Assembly (NCBI GenBank): GCA_022747635.1 | Contig: JAKTNV010000023.1 | Coordinates: forward strand, 6,109,848-6,173,847 | Reading direction: 5' to 3' | Origin: Hetaerina americana | Taxonomy: Eukaryota; Arthropoda; Insecta; Odonata; Calopterygidae | Length of the DNA stretch: 64,000 nt | Shown here: positions 34,421-46,469 of the stretch, in pieces | Numbering within the stretch: position 1 is the stretch's first letter | Layout of the letters: the number at the start of each line of letters is the position of its first letter | Notes under the pieces: generated by a model | Seen by the model: only the letters and a program-made list of their open reading frames with translations | The model's database searches: none | Told to the model about the DNA's origin: nothing | Made by a program: the position numbers and the translations under genes

Positions 34421-34485
34421 GGGGGGGGGTGAAGGGGAGGGCTGGAATGCGCGGGAGAGTGGGGGGGCGAGAGGGGGTGGGGGAA
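34421..34485 (+). other. G-run cluster, quadruplex candidate
   Basis: Runs of nine, four, three, seven, five and five consecutive G occur within 65 bases, separated by short spacers (the longest about 16 nt). The final part (seven G, CGAGA, five G, T, five G) is the densest. It could fold as a G-quadruplex on the plus strand. Confidence 0.6.
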
Positions 34486-34683
34486 GTCCGATCGCGACCG
34501 CCTCCCTCGACTCTGCATTTGCACATAGGGTAATTGCATCATGGGCGCTCCTGCGAAGCGGTCTTTGGGTCGTAATGAAGTTTCACACCGAATCTCCCAC
34601 ATCTTTTCTAACAAGGAGTTGGCGTCTGAAGCAGAGAAAATAAGAATCAGAACACCAGGGCCAGTATCTGTTGCAATAATTCT

Positions 34684-34739
34684 AGATATCGGTACCTCCA
34701 ACCCGATACCCTAGTTGGTAATCCCAAGTACCGATATCT
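34684..34739. repeat. 12-bp perfect inverted repeat with inner hairpin
   Basis: AGATATCGGTAC (34684-34695) and GTACCGATATCT (34728-34739) are perfect reverse complements. An inner CCAAC/GTTGG pair extends the potential cruciform. No further family members were recognised. Confidence 0.75.
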
Positions 34740-36973
34740 GTGTCCGGAGTACCAAAGTGTGTACCAGAATGAGAAAATTCTTCACTCAAGGGACCCAACG
34801 GGAAATTCGTATATTAATATTTCTACTTCGTTCCGTGAAAATGGTGCAATTGAAAAGCAAGGTAGGACTGGTCCTTGAGGCGAAAAAACTACATAGTGTA
34901 TACTATTATCAATAGGAATTAACCTAGGCGAGGGATACTGATACCAAGGCTACAAATCATTCACATCTATGTTTAAAAATAGGTATTAAATGAGGCCGCA
35001 CGCGTGAACCATGTACCTAGAGAGAGAATCCTAAGTACCAATGACTACACATTTCTAAGAACAATGCTTATTTTCTCGGAACTAAGCTTTCGCCGCCCAT
35101 GAACATTCGGGATTTTAACAAATGCAGATCACTTTAAATCACAATTTTAATCGAAGTACATCAATCGAGGTCAACAAAATCATAGGTGCCAGTCATTACA
35201 GTTTCGGTTTTTATTAAAATACGCCAATCTAAATGCCGATTATTCTTATGCTGTTGTTTTGAGGTAAAGATCAAACATTCGCAAACATAATATTTTAAGG
35301 GAATACATTGTGTTGCACAAGTAACAAGCATGGATGTATTTTGAAATTTTTAGTCAAAACAATTGACCAATTTTATCCAAAATGTTATAATTCCAAAAAA
35401 TAAAATTTATTAATCAAAATGCCAACACTAATAAACGACCTGCACGCAATAAAACGATTAATATAAAATTCTAAACTAATTTTTATCGTCATTTAAGAGT
35501 TATTTATTCCAGACAAAATCAATATGAAGTTTCCAAAAAGCAACTCCTGAATCTAATATAGTAAGTTTATGATAGAATGACTTACAATGAAAACTATTAA
35601 GAATTATTCCATGAGAATAACGTCTTAAAAGCCTTCCCAGTTATAAATAGAGTTCAAAAAGATTGAGATGCACGCCACGACTTTTTTACTTTCTCTTAAA
35701 AATTATATTTCCTCGTTCCGTGAATTTCGAGTTAACGACGTTCACTAATACGGATATATACTACGCTTAGAAAGTTGGTAACCGGGATTGTACATCGTAT
35801 TTTCTGCTGAGACCATGTAACATTCGATGAAACTGAAAACTCCCTTTGTCTGTAGGTTAGAAAATTAGAGAAACGAATATTCACTTGAAGTTGGCAGCAT
35901 TCGCGATCATTCGAAACCATTCCCAGTTGCTCACAAAAAGCGGAACTTATCATATTACAAAATAACGAGCAAATGCAACTTAGAGCACATGCTCAATAGG
36001 CGGAAACATTACATGATTAAACGTAACACACGGGAAAGGATGAGTAAATTTATCAGTTCCTGGATGGAGTAGGTATATAGTATAAACGAGATAGCTTGTT
36101 TAGGTGATGTGATGAGGACATTGACTGAACAAGAAAAGGTGCCATAATGGATGTGTGGCGCTACTTACGGAAGAGGAAAAGATGAGTAGGCCGTGCGAAG
36201 CAGTGGCAGAGGAATGAGAGGGGGAGCGGGAAGTGATATTTCCATCCCCCCCGCCCCCGAATGCGCCGGCGAGGGGAGTCAAATGCATCATTTGACGGCC
36301 CCATTAAATGAAGGGAAAGAGAGGGAATTTTAACTGATAATTTATAACAGCAGGACGGACATGAAACCAGGAACTTGCTCGTTCGTTCGGGGACCGCATT
36401 TACTCATTGCAAGTCCGACGTAAATTTGAAAGCGGGTTTCTTTATGTGAGCGTTTTGTAAAGCGTGCGAAACGTCGAGAAATTTAATGAGATCGCTTCTG
36501 AGAAAGAAGACGCAAGCCCAGACTGAGAGAACGAAGTGACAACCATAAGAGCGTACTACTCCGCCCTCACACTCCGCAGATGGCCACAAATTGATGCCAA
36601 TCGATTTTCCTGCTGTTTATATTGCGCCTCACGAAGGAATTTTGACTTTCATTGGGCCGCGTTTATTGAATTCCGACAACCGGGGGAGGAAATAAGATTG
36701 GAGGGGCGAACGAGAGGCGGGCGTCTCTTCTCCGTCGTGTCTCCGATCGCAAACCTTTCACCTCCTCCTCACGACGACCCTAGAGATTATTTTCTTTGAA
36801 AGCTAGTACAATATATAATATTGTGCATTCAATGTATAATAAAACTCTTTAAACTGGAGGGCCAAAAAATCATGAATGGTAGGGAGGTCACTCTAAACCG
36901 ACTTCACCTGCAGTTATGCTTACAGTCTTTTTTGAACAGTAACTCCTTTGCGAAGAAATCGTCCGATGATATA

Positions 36974-38244
36974 CGATGTGTGGATATAAAATAACGAGAC
37001 TAATTTTGGAAAACTTTTATTATAAACGCATACATATTAAATTATTATCGTCGACTCCTCCTCTATCACCGCTCCATGCGAATTTTCCATCGCTCGAAAC
37101 AGTGCTGGATGTCTTTTTCTGTGAGCTCTTTCATGACGAGAGCCGCTCTTTCTTTTTAAGCTTTAACGGTCTGAAATCAGGTCCCTGTAAATGCACATTT
37201 GACCTTTGGTACCTGGTAAAATCACGAGTCTTCCTTCCACCATTTGGGTCTTTTGTTCCAATTTATTTCGTGGAGTTTGGGAAGAACCTCCACCTGGAGT
37301 AATGCTACGCAATTAACATCTTGGCCCTCAGGGGCCCAGTTAAGGTACAACATCCCAGGAATATCGAAAAAACGATCATCATTGCATCGGATTTTGATTT
37401 GATGATTCGAGCCTTTGTTACCTCTCGATGAAGTTGGGCTCTTCCAATGGATTCGCATGGATTGACGTTTAGTTAGTCTGGGTTATGAGTGAACAAACAA
37501 AATTCATTACATGTTATCACTATTTCCAAGAATTATGGGTCATTTTAAATGGAATTCAAACATTTTTACGAGCTTCTATTTGCTGGATTGTGAGAATTTC
37601 CTGCGCCATTTTAGCACACGCTTTTTGCATGTTCAAAGTCCAATGTAAAATTCGCCTTACGCATTCTTGTTCAATTGACAATACTTTCAGCAATCCCACA
37701 ACCGACGGTCATATCGGATTATATTACTGATTAATTGAAAAATTAAAAATTGGCAATTTTTTAATCAATTACGATATTCCACCACTTCGCGTCTGAAACG
37801 TCTCTTTTAAGATTACTGATTTGTTCAATATTTTCATCCGTTTTTGACGTGGAAGGGCGACCCGAGTGTGTGTGTAATCTTCCACATCCTCTCAGCCATC
37901 TTGAAAACGCTTAAACCATTCAAAAACCTGCGCTCGGGATAAGCATTCATTGTCATGCACTTCTTTAAAATACAAGAATTTTCAGTAGCGGTGTTTCCAG
38001 ATATCAATTGAAATTTCACGAAAAATCGTCGCAAATTAAAAAAAAAACTTGTCATTTTTTCGGAAAAACAAACAAACATATCTTATACAAACGAAGGCCA
38101 CGGCCAGACTAATATGAGCACAGACGGAGTGGCAACAATCGTAAGAGAAGGCTTCACGGTACACAGTTGGCAGTCACACGACATTGGCGCTTTCGCACTT
38201 CTTCTACAGCAGAATCAGTGACGTTCTTTCATAGCCTCACCTTG
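36974..38244 (-). mobile_element. full-length degenerate mariner
   Basis: A 1271-bp element between TA dinucleotides (36972-36973 and 38245-38246). Read inward, the right tip is CAAGGTGAGGCTATGAAAGA and the left tip is CGATGTGTGGATATAAAATA followed by GACTAATTTT. Both align with the tips of the 264-bp derivative at 48975. On the minus strand are transposase pieces: FVKFQL (about 38030), SVFKMAERMWKITHTLG (about 37905), a GRPST-like linker lost, WKSPTSSRG (37450 downward), WAPEGQDVNC (about 37340) and LTEKDIQHCFERWKIRMER (about 37130-37075). Many stops and frameshifts; the HHDNAP and PDLAP boxes are not readable. Dead copy. Confidence 0.8.
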
Positions 38245-38785
38245 TATTTAGCTCGCAATTTCCAAATTATTCGCAAAGTGAGATGAAATTCTTGAAAGAG
38301 TGACATAAATTAGCAAATACCTTTTAAATAATCACTCTCCATTTCATTTTAGAATTTTTATTTTATACAGAACACATCATTGACATTTTCTTGAGAAGCA
38401 ATGATTCTGAGAAATATAGGATATCTGGTCTGAGAGTACACTTCAGTAGTTTTCATATTCACAGCCATACATTCGCGTAACGACAGCAATAAATGTGTTT
38501 CCTACCAATCTCCTACATTACGCAAAACGAAATTGCATAAAACCAAAATTTCATCGAATTTAAGCGCTATTAAATTTCAATTATTGAAATTAAACGTATT
38601 AATATTTACAATAAATATCACATGGAAGATTATTTGATCGCAGTTTCGCAAGAACAGGAGATGCAGCTCCAACTCGGGACTGAAATCCATGGCAGCAACT
38701 CAACAAGTCCTCAAAGTGGAATTTTTTTCCAAGACGAAAGTGGCGATTTCGGTAACTGATACATTCATGAAATATCTCAGAGCTT

Positions 38786-39019
38786 TCACTAAATAACTTT
38801 GCAGTTTCCACATAAAATAACTGAATTATTTTCAACTAGTTTCGCTACACTGTAGCATCTTCAGGAACGTACTTCGTACGCACGTTCCTGAAGATGCTAC
38901 AGTGTAGCGAAACTAGTTGAAAATAATTCAGTTATTTTATGTGGAAACTGCAAAGTTATTTAGTGAAACCCCTGTTCGCAATCGATTTCCACAAAGTCTC
39001 GGCCTCAACCATCAGTCAC
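38786..39019 (-). mobile_element. foldback element with perfect 87-bp arms and hammerhead core
   Basis: A 234-bp insertion flanked by a 12-bp target-site duplication ATCTCAGAGCTT (38774-38785 and 39020-39031). Arms at 38784-38870 and 38882-38968 are perfect reverse complements over 87 bp with an 11-bp centre; two bases of the left arm overlap the duplication. On the minus strand the 5' part is TTGAGGCC then TTGTGGAAATC, a variant of the family box. Each strand carries a hammerhead-like core: on plus CTGAAGA (38888-38894), helix II GCTAC-AGT-GTAGC, GAAA (38909-38912), then ACTAGT; on minus CTGAAGA (38864-38858) and GAAA (38843-38840). The base after ACTAGT is T, a poor cleavage residue. Arm identity suggests recent insertion or palindrome gene conversion. 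Confidence 0.93.
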
Positions 39020-39031
39020 ATCTCAGAGCTT

Positions 39032-42000
39032 GAAGCGATATATTTCCTAAGAAAATAACTTATCGAGATAACAATACGAGCATATTAAAATGTAAATGAT
39101 ATCCAAAATAACGTACGCCTGATTACTCTGTAAAGTCATCCGAGTCCTCTGCTTCTTTTCAGACAAAATATACCCGTCGATCTCAAATACTGGGAGGGCA
39201 CAAGATCGCGCCCGAGCAACGCCAAAGAACTGAACCCTTCTCGTCGCTTGCCATCCATACGATAATTTTAATGTTCAATTTTCATTAAAAAACAATAAAA
39301 GGGAAGTGCCAATTTTATCACATACAATGGACTGGAAAATTCTCTAAATGATCCACAGAAATTCCTAGGCAAAAAAGGTAAGTTTAATGGAAATTTATGG
39401 AAACCACGACGACGTCGTACCTAGATTTACATGGAAAGTGTGACAAGATTTCGAGCGGGGTGATCGGAAGATAAAACGTCGCCCAAGGAGCACGAATAAT
39501 GAGTACACAGCGGAGTAGACATCGGCGAATCACCATTTCTTACGATCAAAGAGCTACCACGAATTTCGGTTGGGACCGTATGATTCCGTCGGGAAGGCTG
39601 GAGACACCAAAGATAACGAGAGTCGATAGATTCGGGAAGCTGGAAATCGCACTCGTGTTACGTGCGCTCAATAAGCTAAGAGGAATAAACAGTTGACAGG
39701 AATATGGAAAACTAATCGGCAATCTGCAAGTAAATCAAAGAGGATTCGTAAAGAAAATCATACGAGGCGGATAGCACATCTGTAACAACACGGGTAGAAA
39801 AACGATGCACATGAGTAATTTATAGACTCGTAGAGAGCCCTTTAAAATTTAACAAGGAATATTATATCCAAAATTGCTGTAAAATATTTGATTGGGTTAC
39901 TACGGAAGTATAGCGAAATCAATGCCACTTGAACAAAATTGTCATAATGAGAATGTCGGAGGTAATAAAATAAAGGAGGTAAGTAAATAAAGGCGTCCGA
40001 CAAGGAAACCAATGTTACACGATAGACGAGCCGTAAGGGGGCATTGGCTCCTTCGAAAGAAAGAAGACACCGAAAGCACATGCACCGCAAGAAGGTATCG
40101 AGAATGCATATCATCATATTCCGGCAGGGATTAGGTACCTCGTGCATTAACACCTACGTCGTACGTAGGAAACAACCACGAAAACATTGGGCGGGGATTC
40201 ACAGGTCATCACCCATAAGAATCAGAGTTGCTTCTCCGCATAGGCAAGAGTTAATTTTTCGGCAGTTCGGACAAAGGACGTACAACCTTGACGCACTGTT
40301 GACTTTGAGGAACACGATGGAGGCTAAAATGATATACGAAGGGTTCTCCGGAGGATGGCGAAGACAAAAATGTCTGCTTATCATAATTAAGAGGGGCTAT
40401 GAGAAAGCACAGCCACCATGCCATGACCGAGTCAACATTTAGTAGGAAAGCTCGGGGTCTGCCGACGGCCGTTCACTGCATTGAAACAGTTATGAGTGCG
40501 TGAACCCCAGGGAAATCCATCATTGAAATCACATACACGACCAGAATATGAACCTCACGCATCAGGCACACACACGAAACATTTTTCGACGGGATTCTTT
40601 TGAGACTTTATGTTAAAATGTTTTACACCTTGCTTGGCAGATGCATTGTGCTGGTAATTCAAGGTCGATCTGCTATGCATTCAGTTTTCACTTTTGGTTG
40701 CTAATTATCTTTCATTGGCATACACATAAGGGAGCGGAACGTTTCTGCATGGAATTGAAGAGAAACATTAGAGCAAGTAATAATATAATTTTTAGTTCAC
40801 GGTCTCGGCAATATTTTGGAGGAAAATATGCGTTTGCATTATGGATAGTTGGAGAATAATAGTCTTGGCAAAGGAAACCTTTTCAAAATGAATGGAATTG
40901 AGAACAGGTACTCTAATTGTAATTAAAGACAAAAATAAAATATTCGTCAAGGTAAATGGACGTCATATGGACCCTTATGGATCCGGAACCTGCATTTAAG
41001 AGCACGAGCATAGGTTGGTAGCCTTTGAACTGGAAGTGTGGAGAAAATTGAAGAGAATGAGTGGGAGAGAGAGAAGAAGAGGGAAACTGAGAAGGCACTC
41101 GAGACTAATATTTACTGGAGGGCTTAACTGAAGGGGAGACAGAGGGCATAAGTTACAGGAGACGGCCACGCATCATTTACGAGAACCAGGCAATGGAAAT
41201 ATGTCAGAAAATGGAATTGATCAATCCAGGTTCATATCCTTTTTGTGAAAAAAAATACTTAACGATTACTAATAGGCCCCGGGTTAAAACCATGCAGCTT
41301 GGATATCATTCTCCGCAGCATTCTTGTTTTGCAATATCACGCAGACGGCAGTCGGTTAAAGGTTAGCGTGCACCCATGAGATATTTCGCGAAGATTTTCA
41401 CGCCCGCCTCCAGCATGATAATGCTTGCCGAAAGAAAAAATCACTCTGTTCTCGAAGATTTCTAGACTGCGTTACAATTCTCTGTCCCTGTGAGCATGGA
41501 AACGGAACTGAGAATCGAAGATGCCGGAAAACGGCGGGAACATCTCCGGCAGGCACTCATCCACGATGAGGTTTCCGAGCGCGCAACCCTTAACTCACCC
41601 TCTTTTGAAAGACGAGGGAGAAATTTGATGCAATATATTCTCCAATTCAATTCGGCAGTTTCAAGAGCCTCGAAGGGTCAAAGGGAAGTGGGAGGGAGCA
41701 AGATAAACGGCTCAATATCTTCCCCGAGGGAAGGCGCGGCCGATGCAAAGAACGGCCTCGTATTTCCTCGCAAGTGTTCGTTCGTGTGCACTCGCGTGTG
41801 GCAACGATTCCTCATGGTCCCTGGAGTCGACCCCCTCGTGCCCAGTGGCGACGTCCTCGGCGGCCGGCGGAAGCTCGACGTCACTGTCGTGACAGGTGGG
41901 GAAGTGAACGGGAAGCCCTCCTTCCACGCCTCACCGTGCCCTCACTTGAATGGCATACAAAAATCATAGTGGAAAAATATTTGTGATCACTCCTCGGCAT

Positions 42001-43560
42001 CCTCTTATCCGCACCCGTTCCCACTGAGAGAAATGTCAGAGAAACTGTCGTCCGCACAACGTCATCTCGTGAGGAAGTTCTCGGGAGTCCGAGAGGGATC
42101 CACTCCAGACATGCCTTCATCGATATCAAAGAGAGCGATTGAATGCAAAAAAAATCCGCTCCCAAAAGGAATTTCTTTTCAACGGAATGGGACAAGAGAC
42201 TTTTGGCTTCCAAGTCTAGGCAGTTGGTGATTCGATGGAAATTTTGGCCATGGGAATTTACAGATGCACCAATCTGATGCATGACGGGTGTGAAAAAGAA
42301 GATTTCAGAAAAGACAAAAAACACAATAAGGTAAGAGAAAACAACACAGCTTCCTTAAATGCAAATACTACTTGCACAAAAAATATCCCTGCGTTAAAAC
42401 TTTCAGCCCTCAGTCCCCCACAATGTGTTTTGTAACTTCCGTTTCTCCAAGCAACAAGTTACATTATATTTGAAAACAATATGGGATTCAATAATAAATA
42501 GTAAAACGTGTAAATTCTGTCAATTAGAATTTCTAAGCGGTGACACGTGTTTATTGTGATTAGAATGTTCATGAAAGCAAGTCATAATTACTCGAATATT
42601 TTTTAATACTTTTTGTATTAATGAAACTATTATCAGACGTACCAGGCGACATTGGAATTTTGATCCTATATGATACGTTCTCGTTTGTCAAAGACTGTAA
42701 ATTAGCTTCACAACTTTTAATATCTTCACGTTTTCAACCAAAATATACGTATGTTACATGGCCATTGGTTTCAACTTTTTTTCACGAGTCAGGCGAAAAT
42801 TGTTATTCGACATAATTCAATGCACAAAGTTGAAATTTAATCACCATTGACCGAGGAAGCTTGAGGGGCTTTATTTTCTGCATACGATTAGATTTAGCAT
42901 TGGCATAGGCATTGTAGCACATTTCCTTTCTGACGAGTCAGAATATCGAAGTACTATCCCGCGACTATATATTAGTGGTGTCTTAATGAATTACGCCACG
43001 CACTGGCAGCAATGTAATTTGGCGTAAAAGACATTTATCAATGCTCTATGTGTTCATATTACACGGTTATTTGAAATTTAAGAATGAATTTCAACTCTAT
43101 TTATATTTTGAATGACTGTGTCACGTAAAATTTACCGCAGACGGTAGATGCTAAGCAACACGATATCACTCAACGCCGACTACAGATTACACAAAGAGAG
43201 ATAGGGGAGCATGCCACGTGTACTAATTAAAAATGAAAATACATTAAGGAATTGTGGGCAAGTAAAACCAATCCATTGAAAGCCGGTTGTACTTGAACTT
43301 TTCTAAGCAAAGGAGTTCCCACTGAATCCAAGCAAGAATCCCTAGATCACGTGCATATTTTAAAACTTAATTTCCTCAACAAAAAAAGAACAATTGGAGA
43401 AAGAGAAATTTTCCAGGAATACAAATTCCGAAAAGGGTCACAAAGAATCAGAAGTCAGCCTAAAAATTATCATGCAGAGAAATATTTTCTAAAAGTTTAT
43501 TGCTTGAAGCTTAAATCCACAGCAATCAATAATCAATGGCTCAATAGTCGAGGGCACAGC
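39032..43560. other. unassigned region
   Basis: No transposon or RNA gene recognised. The longest frame is 159 aa on plus (41490-41969) in a GC-rich patch with competing frames on the minus strand. It lacks a recognisable domain, signal peptide or repeat structure, and I do not call it a gene. Confidence 0.45.
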
Positions 43561-43589
43561 TAACCTCGAGTCAAGTCCTCCGGTATGTG

Positions 43590-43765
43590 AGATTCGCACA
43601 ATGTTGAGGGGCCAGTTCCAATTCCTGTACAACTTGTGATTACACAGTAAGTTTCGGTACTCCAAATATTACGCACAGCTTGGGCTAAACTAGAGAAGTT
43701 GCCGGGAATCGATCTCCGGTCCTCAATTCAGGAGCAGAACGGTCTACTCTCTAGCCCCCAATCTC
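43590..43765 (-). mobile_element. SINE-B copy, old
   Basis: Shared SINE-B words on the minus orientation: GGGGCCAGTTCC, TTCCTGT, GCACAGCTTGGG, then GGGAATCGAT (B box complement) and TCTAGCCCCC at the tRNA-like 5' end. Diverged from the copies at 46 and 54 kb. Confidence 0.6.
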
Positions 43766-44064
43766 TTAAAACATTAAGCAAAATTGCTGACACGAGGCTG
43801 CAGGACAAAGTATTTTTCGCGGATTAAAATTAAGCTGCTTTCATTGCTTTAAGCTACAACCTCCTTTTCATCTACTAAAAATATTTTTCAAAGTAAATTA
43901 CAAAGGTTTATAAAAGCGTGGCCGTGAATTAATCAAGGGAAAGAAATAAAATTCTTTCCCTATTTTGGAAATATAAACCCAAGTCACGAGACTGATCAAA
44001 GAAATATCGATATAACGTACGTCATTACATGAAATCACTTCAGTTTTACTATCTTAGGCACCAA

Positions 44065-44325
44065 TCACAGATGCCAACCCGGAAGTCGATTTAATGGGTG
44101 AGGGTGGAGCTCACCGACTATTAATCCCAAAAGCGGGTGCAATTCACACATCAGGGTAATAATGGGGGATAGCCCCTTTCCCTGTGCCGTCTACAGTTTC
44201 CCTACATGATATGATACTCGAAAAACTACACAGCTTGGCTGAAGCTAAGGGTGCTTACAGGCGTCACCCGAAATCGAATCCGGGCCCTCAGATCAGTAGC
44301 CCATCCCTCAACCTACTGGACTATC
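44065..44325 (-). mobile_element. SINE-B copy
   Basis: Same order as the other minus-oriented SINE-B copies: CCAACCCGGAAGTCG, GGTGGAGCTCACC, ACACATCAGGGTAA, CCCTTTCCCTGTGCCG, CACAGCTTGGCTGAAGC, then CGAATCCGGGCCCTC with the B-box complement. The tRNA-like head is at the right end. No target-site duplication found. Confidence 0.75.
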
Positions 44326-45109
44326 GCGTCAATGAATCTCAAGGCAATACACGCATTGAATTCAATTACTAAAGTGCGATTCAGCACGTACCGGCAACTG
44401 ATTCTCACGAATTAGCAAGGGAAACTCAAGACGGCGGGGAATAATTGTAGGCTATTATTAAAAATGTAACTCGACGGCATGGACGGTCACGATCCGCAAA
44501 TATTGAGTCATGACATCAAACCTCCGATATTACACATATGTACAGCGCTGCATTTAGAATACTAATCAGCGTGACAAGAACCAATGTAGCTAATTGGTGA
44601 CGAAGACCATCGAACGAAAACTAAGAAAGAGACATTCTCAGAATGTCAAAAAAGAAGAAAAAAGATAATGTGCATAAATTCGAGGTAATTCAGAAATGAA
44701 ATGACGCGCGCGCGAACTTAAAGGAGATTAAGTCGAAATTATTATGGACAGCGTAAAAAAAGCTGACATTTTAGTAAGCAAGCATTCCACAGCCTCCACG
44801 CATTCGCCTGGGAATTTTCAAGGCATAATGCATAGTACAAGGGATTAATGCAAATTCAATGGATGGTGCATAATTCAATGGGATTACCCTGCACGTGTCC
44901 AAGAAAACACGATAACCCGATCCCACTAGTAATACACAAATGCTCATTCAGCTCTGCCGAGATTTTCACTATCACTGAACACAGTTGCACAGAAATGGAT
45001 AACACATGCACATTTTTGAATATTTATTCATTGAAAACCCCTAAACAAATGAGTAGATTCCAAAATTTTACCCTCTTTTATGAACACTTCCCCTTGCCCT
45101 ATTTTCTAG

Positions 45110-45414
45110 TAGTAGTATTTAGGGGAGGCGACCGACAGCTGAGGTCATTTGCGCCATAGGGGATGGACAGGAGAGGGTGAAGGGAGGAGAGAAACCCAGC
45201 GTCGGCATTAGCCTGCGCTTTACGAAAGGCGTCAAGGGGTCCGCAGCTTAACGTCCCATCCGACGGACGGCGTACTCACTCAAAGTGCCCTCCACAAAGC
45301 ACCTCAAGTAGGGATCGAGATACCTCTGAAAAATATTCAACACCGCCGGGATTTGAACCCTCGCCCTCAGGGTAGGAAGCCAGTACGTTAGCCCCCGCAC
45401 CATCTCGATCCCCC
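45110..45414 (-). mobile_element. SINE-A copy 2
   Basis: About 305 bp, reverse of copy 1, with the head GGGATCGAGATGG at the right end and the trinucleotide tail at the left (AGTAGTAGT). Flanked by CTATTTTCTAG (45099-45109) and CTACTTTCTAG (45415-45425), a target-site duplication with one mismatch. The B box and the GGATGGGACGTTAAGC domain are intact. Confidence 0.93.
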
Positions 45415-45910
45415 CTACTTTCTAGGATTATTATTTTGGCCTTCCTCTTGATCAAGAAGCCCAACTTCACTTTTAGAGTGATTTAACTCAATAATTTTAT
45501 AAATAAATGGCATATCAACTCACTCTACAACAGCCATGACTCATCAAAGAACTATTTTAAAAAAGACTACCGACTCGCACGGAACTCAACATTTTTTGCT
45601 TGATCAATGAACAAATTAATTTGCTTTACAATGAAATGATATCGAGCGTGTTACAAATACTTATGAATGTACAATGACATTTTTAAAGGTAAAAAAACAG
45701 TTGACTGGGTCAATGATATTTTAAAGGTACTGCGCATGGTTAAGCATCCCCAGGAAAAAAACAATGGCGATAGTATTATTAGTAAACTCACAGACAAGGT
45801 CTAAAAAACAAAGGAACGAATTAAAAAGGGTGACTACTTGAGTAAAAAAAATTATGCCTACTCTCCCTGTCATACGCTTTCTAAATTCAGGGCCAACTAC
45901 AGTCATCAAG

Positions 45911-46204
45911 GGGATTGAGATGGTGCGGGGGCTAATGTACTGGCTTCCCACCGGCCCGGGTTCAAATCCCGGCGGTGTTGAATATTTTTCAGAGGTATCT
46001 CGATCCCTACTTGAGGTGCTTTGTGGAGGGCACCTCGAGTGAGTACGCCGTCCGTCGGATGGGACGTTAAGCTGCGGACCCCTTGGCGCCTTTCGTAAAG
46101 AGTAGGCTAATGCCGACGCCGGGTTTCTCTCCACCCTTCATCATTTCCTGTCCATCCCCTATGGTGCAAATGACCTCAGCTCTCGGTCGCCTCCCCTAAA
46201 TACT
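45911..46204 (+). mobile_element. SINE-A copy 3, nested in SINE-B
   Basis: About 294 bp with a small deletion in the head (CCACCGGCCCGGG instead of the longer CCACCCTGAGGGCGCGGG). Flanked by ACTACAGTCATCA (45896-45908) and ACTACAGCCATCA (46205-46217), a 13-bp duplication with one mismatch. That duplicated sequence looks like the 3' end of the adjacent SINE-B, so SINE-A inserted into it. Confidence 0.92.
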
Positions 46205-46211
46205 ACTACAG

Positions 46212-46466
46212 CCATCAGCCCGAAGGTCGGTTTGGTAGGTGATGGTAGAGTTCAGCCAGTACTAAGCCCGAAGGCGTGTGAATTCCACACATCAGGGTAG
46301 GGGGCCAGTTCCTTTCCCTGTGCTGCCTGTGATTTCCTAGGATCCCAAAAACTCGCACGGCTTGGGTGGAGCTATGGGTGCTCAAAGGGGTTTGCCCGGG
46401 ATTCAAACCCGGGCCCTCCGGTCAGTATTCCAACGCTCTACCTCCTGAACTACAACACCCCCAAAT
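46212..46466 (-). mobile_element. SINE-B copy, well preserved
   Basis: On the minus strand it starts with a tRNA-like head: GGGTGTTGTAGTTCAGGAGG, TAGAGCGTTGG (A box region), GACCGGAGGGCCCGGGTT, then GGTTTGAATCC (B box). The body has CCACCCAAGCCGTGCGAG and GGCACAGGGAAAGGAAC, and it ends CGGGCTGATGGC at the left. It is the best reference copy of SINE-B in the window. Confidence 0.88.
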
Positions 46467-46469
46467 TAA

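Larger units (their letters stand above)
26875..36970. other. 10-kb repeat-poor unassigned stretch
   Basis: I recognise no transposon, SINE, LINE or RNA gene across this stretch. Frames are short, overlap on both strands and lack domains. Local features are a GC-rich patch with a donor-like CGAG/GTAAGG near 29673, a G-rich tract near 34421, and a hairpin at 34684. Against the dense repeats on both sides, this may be older or constrained host sequence. Confidence 0.5.

Noticed and set aside
41490..41969. 159-aa plus-strand open frame
   Set aside because: Competing frames on the opposite strand, no recognisable fold or motif, no splice or promoter context.
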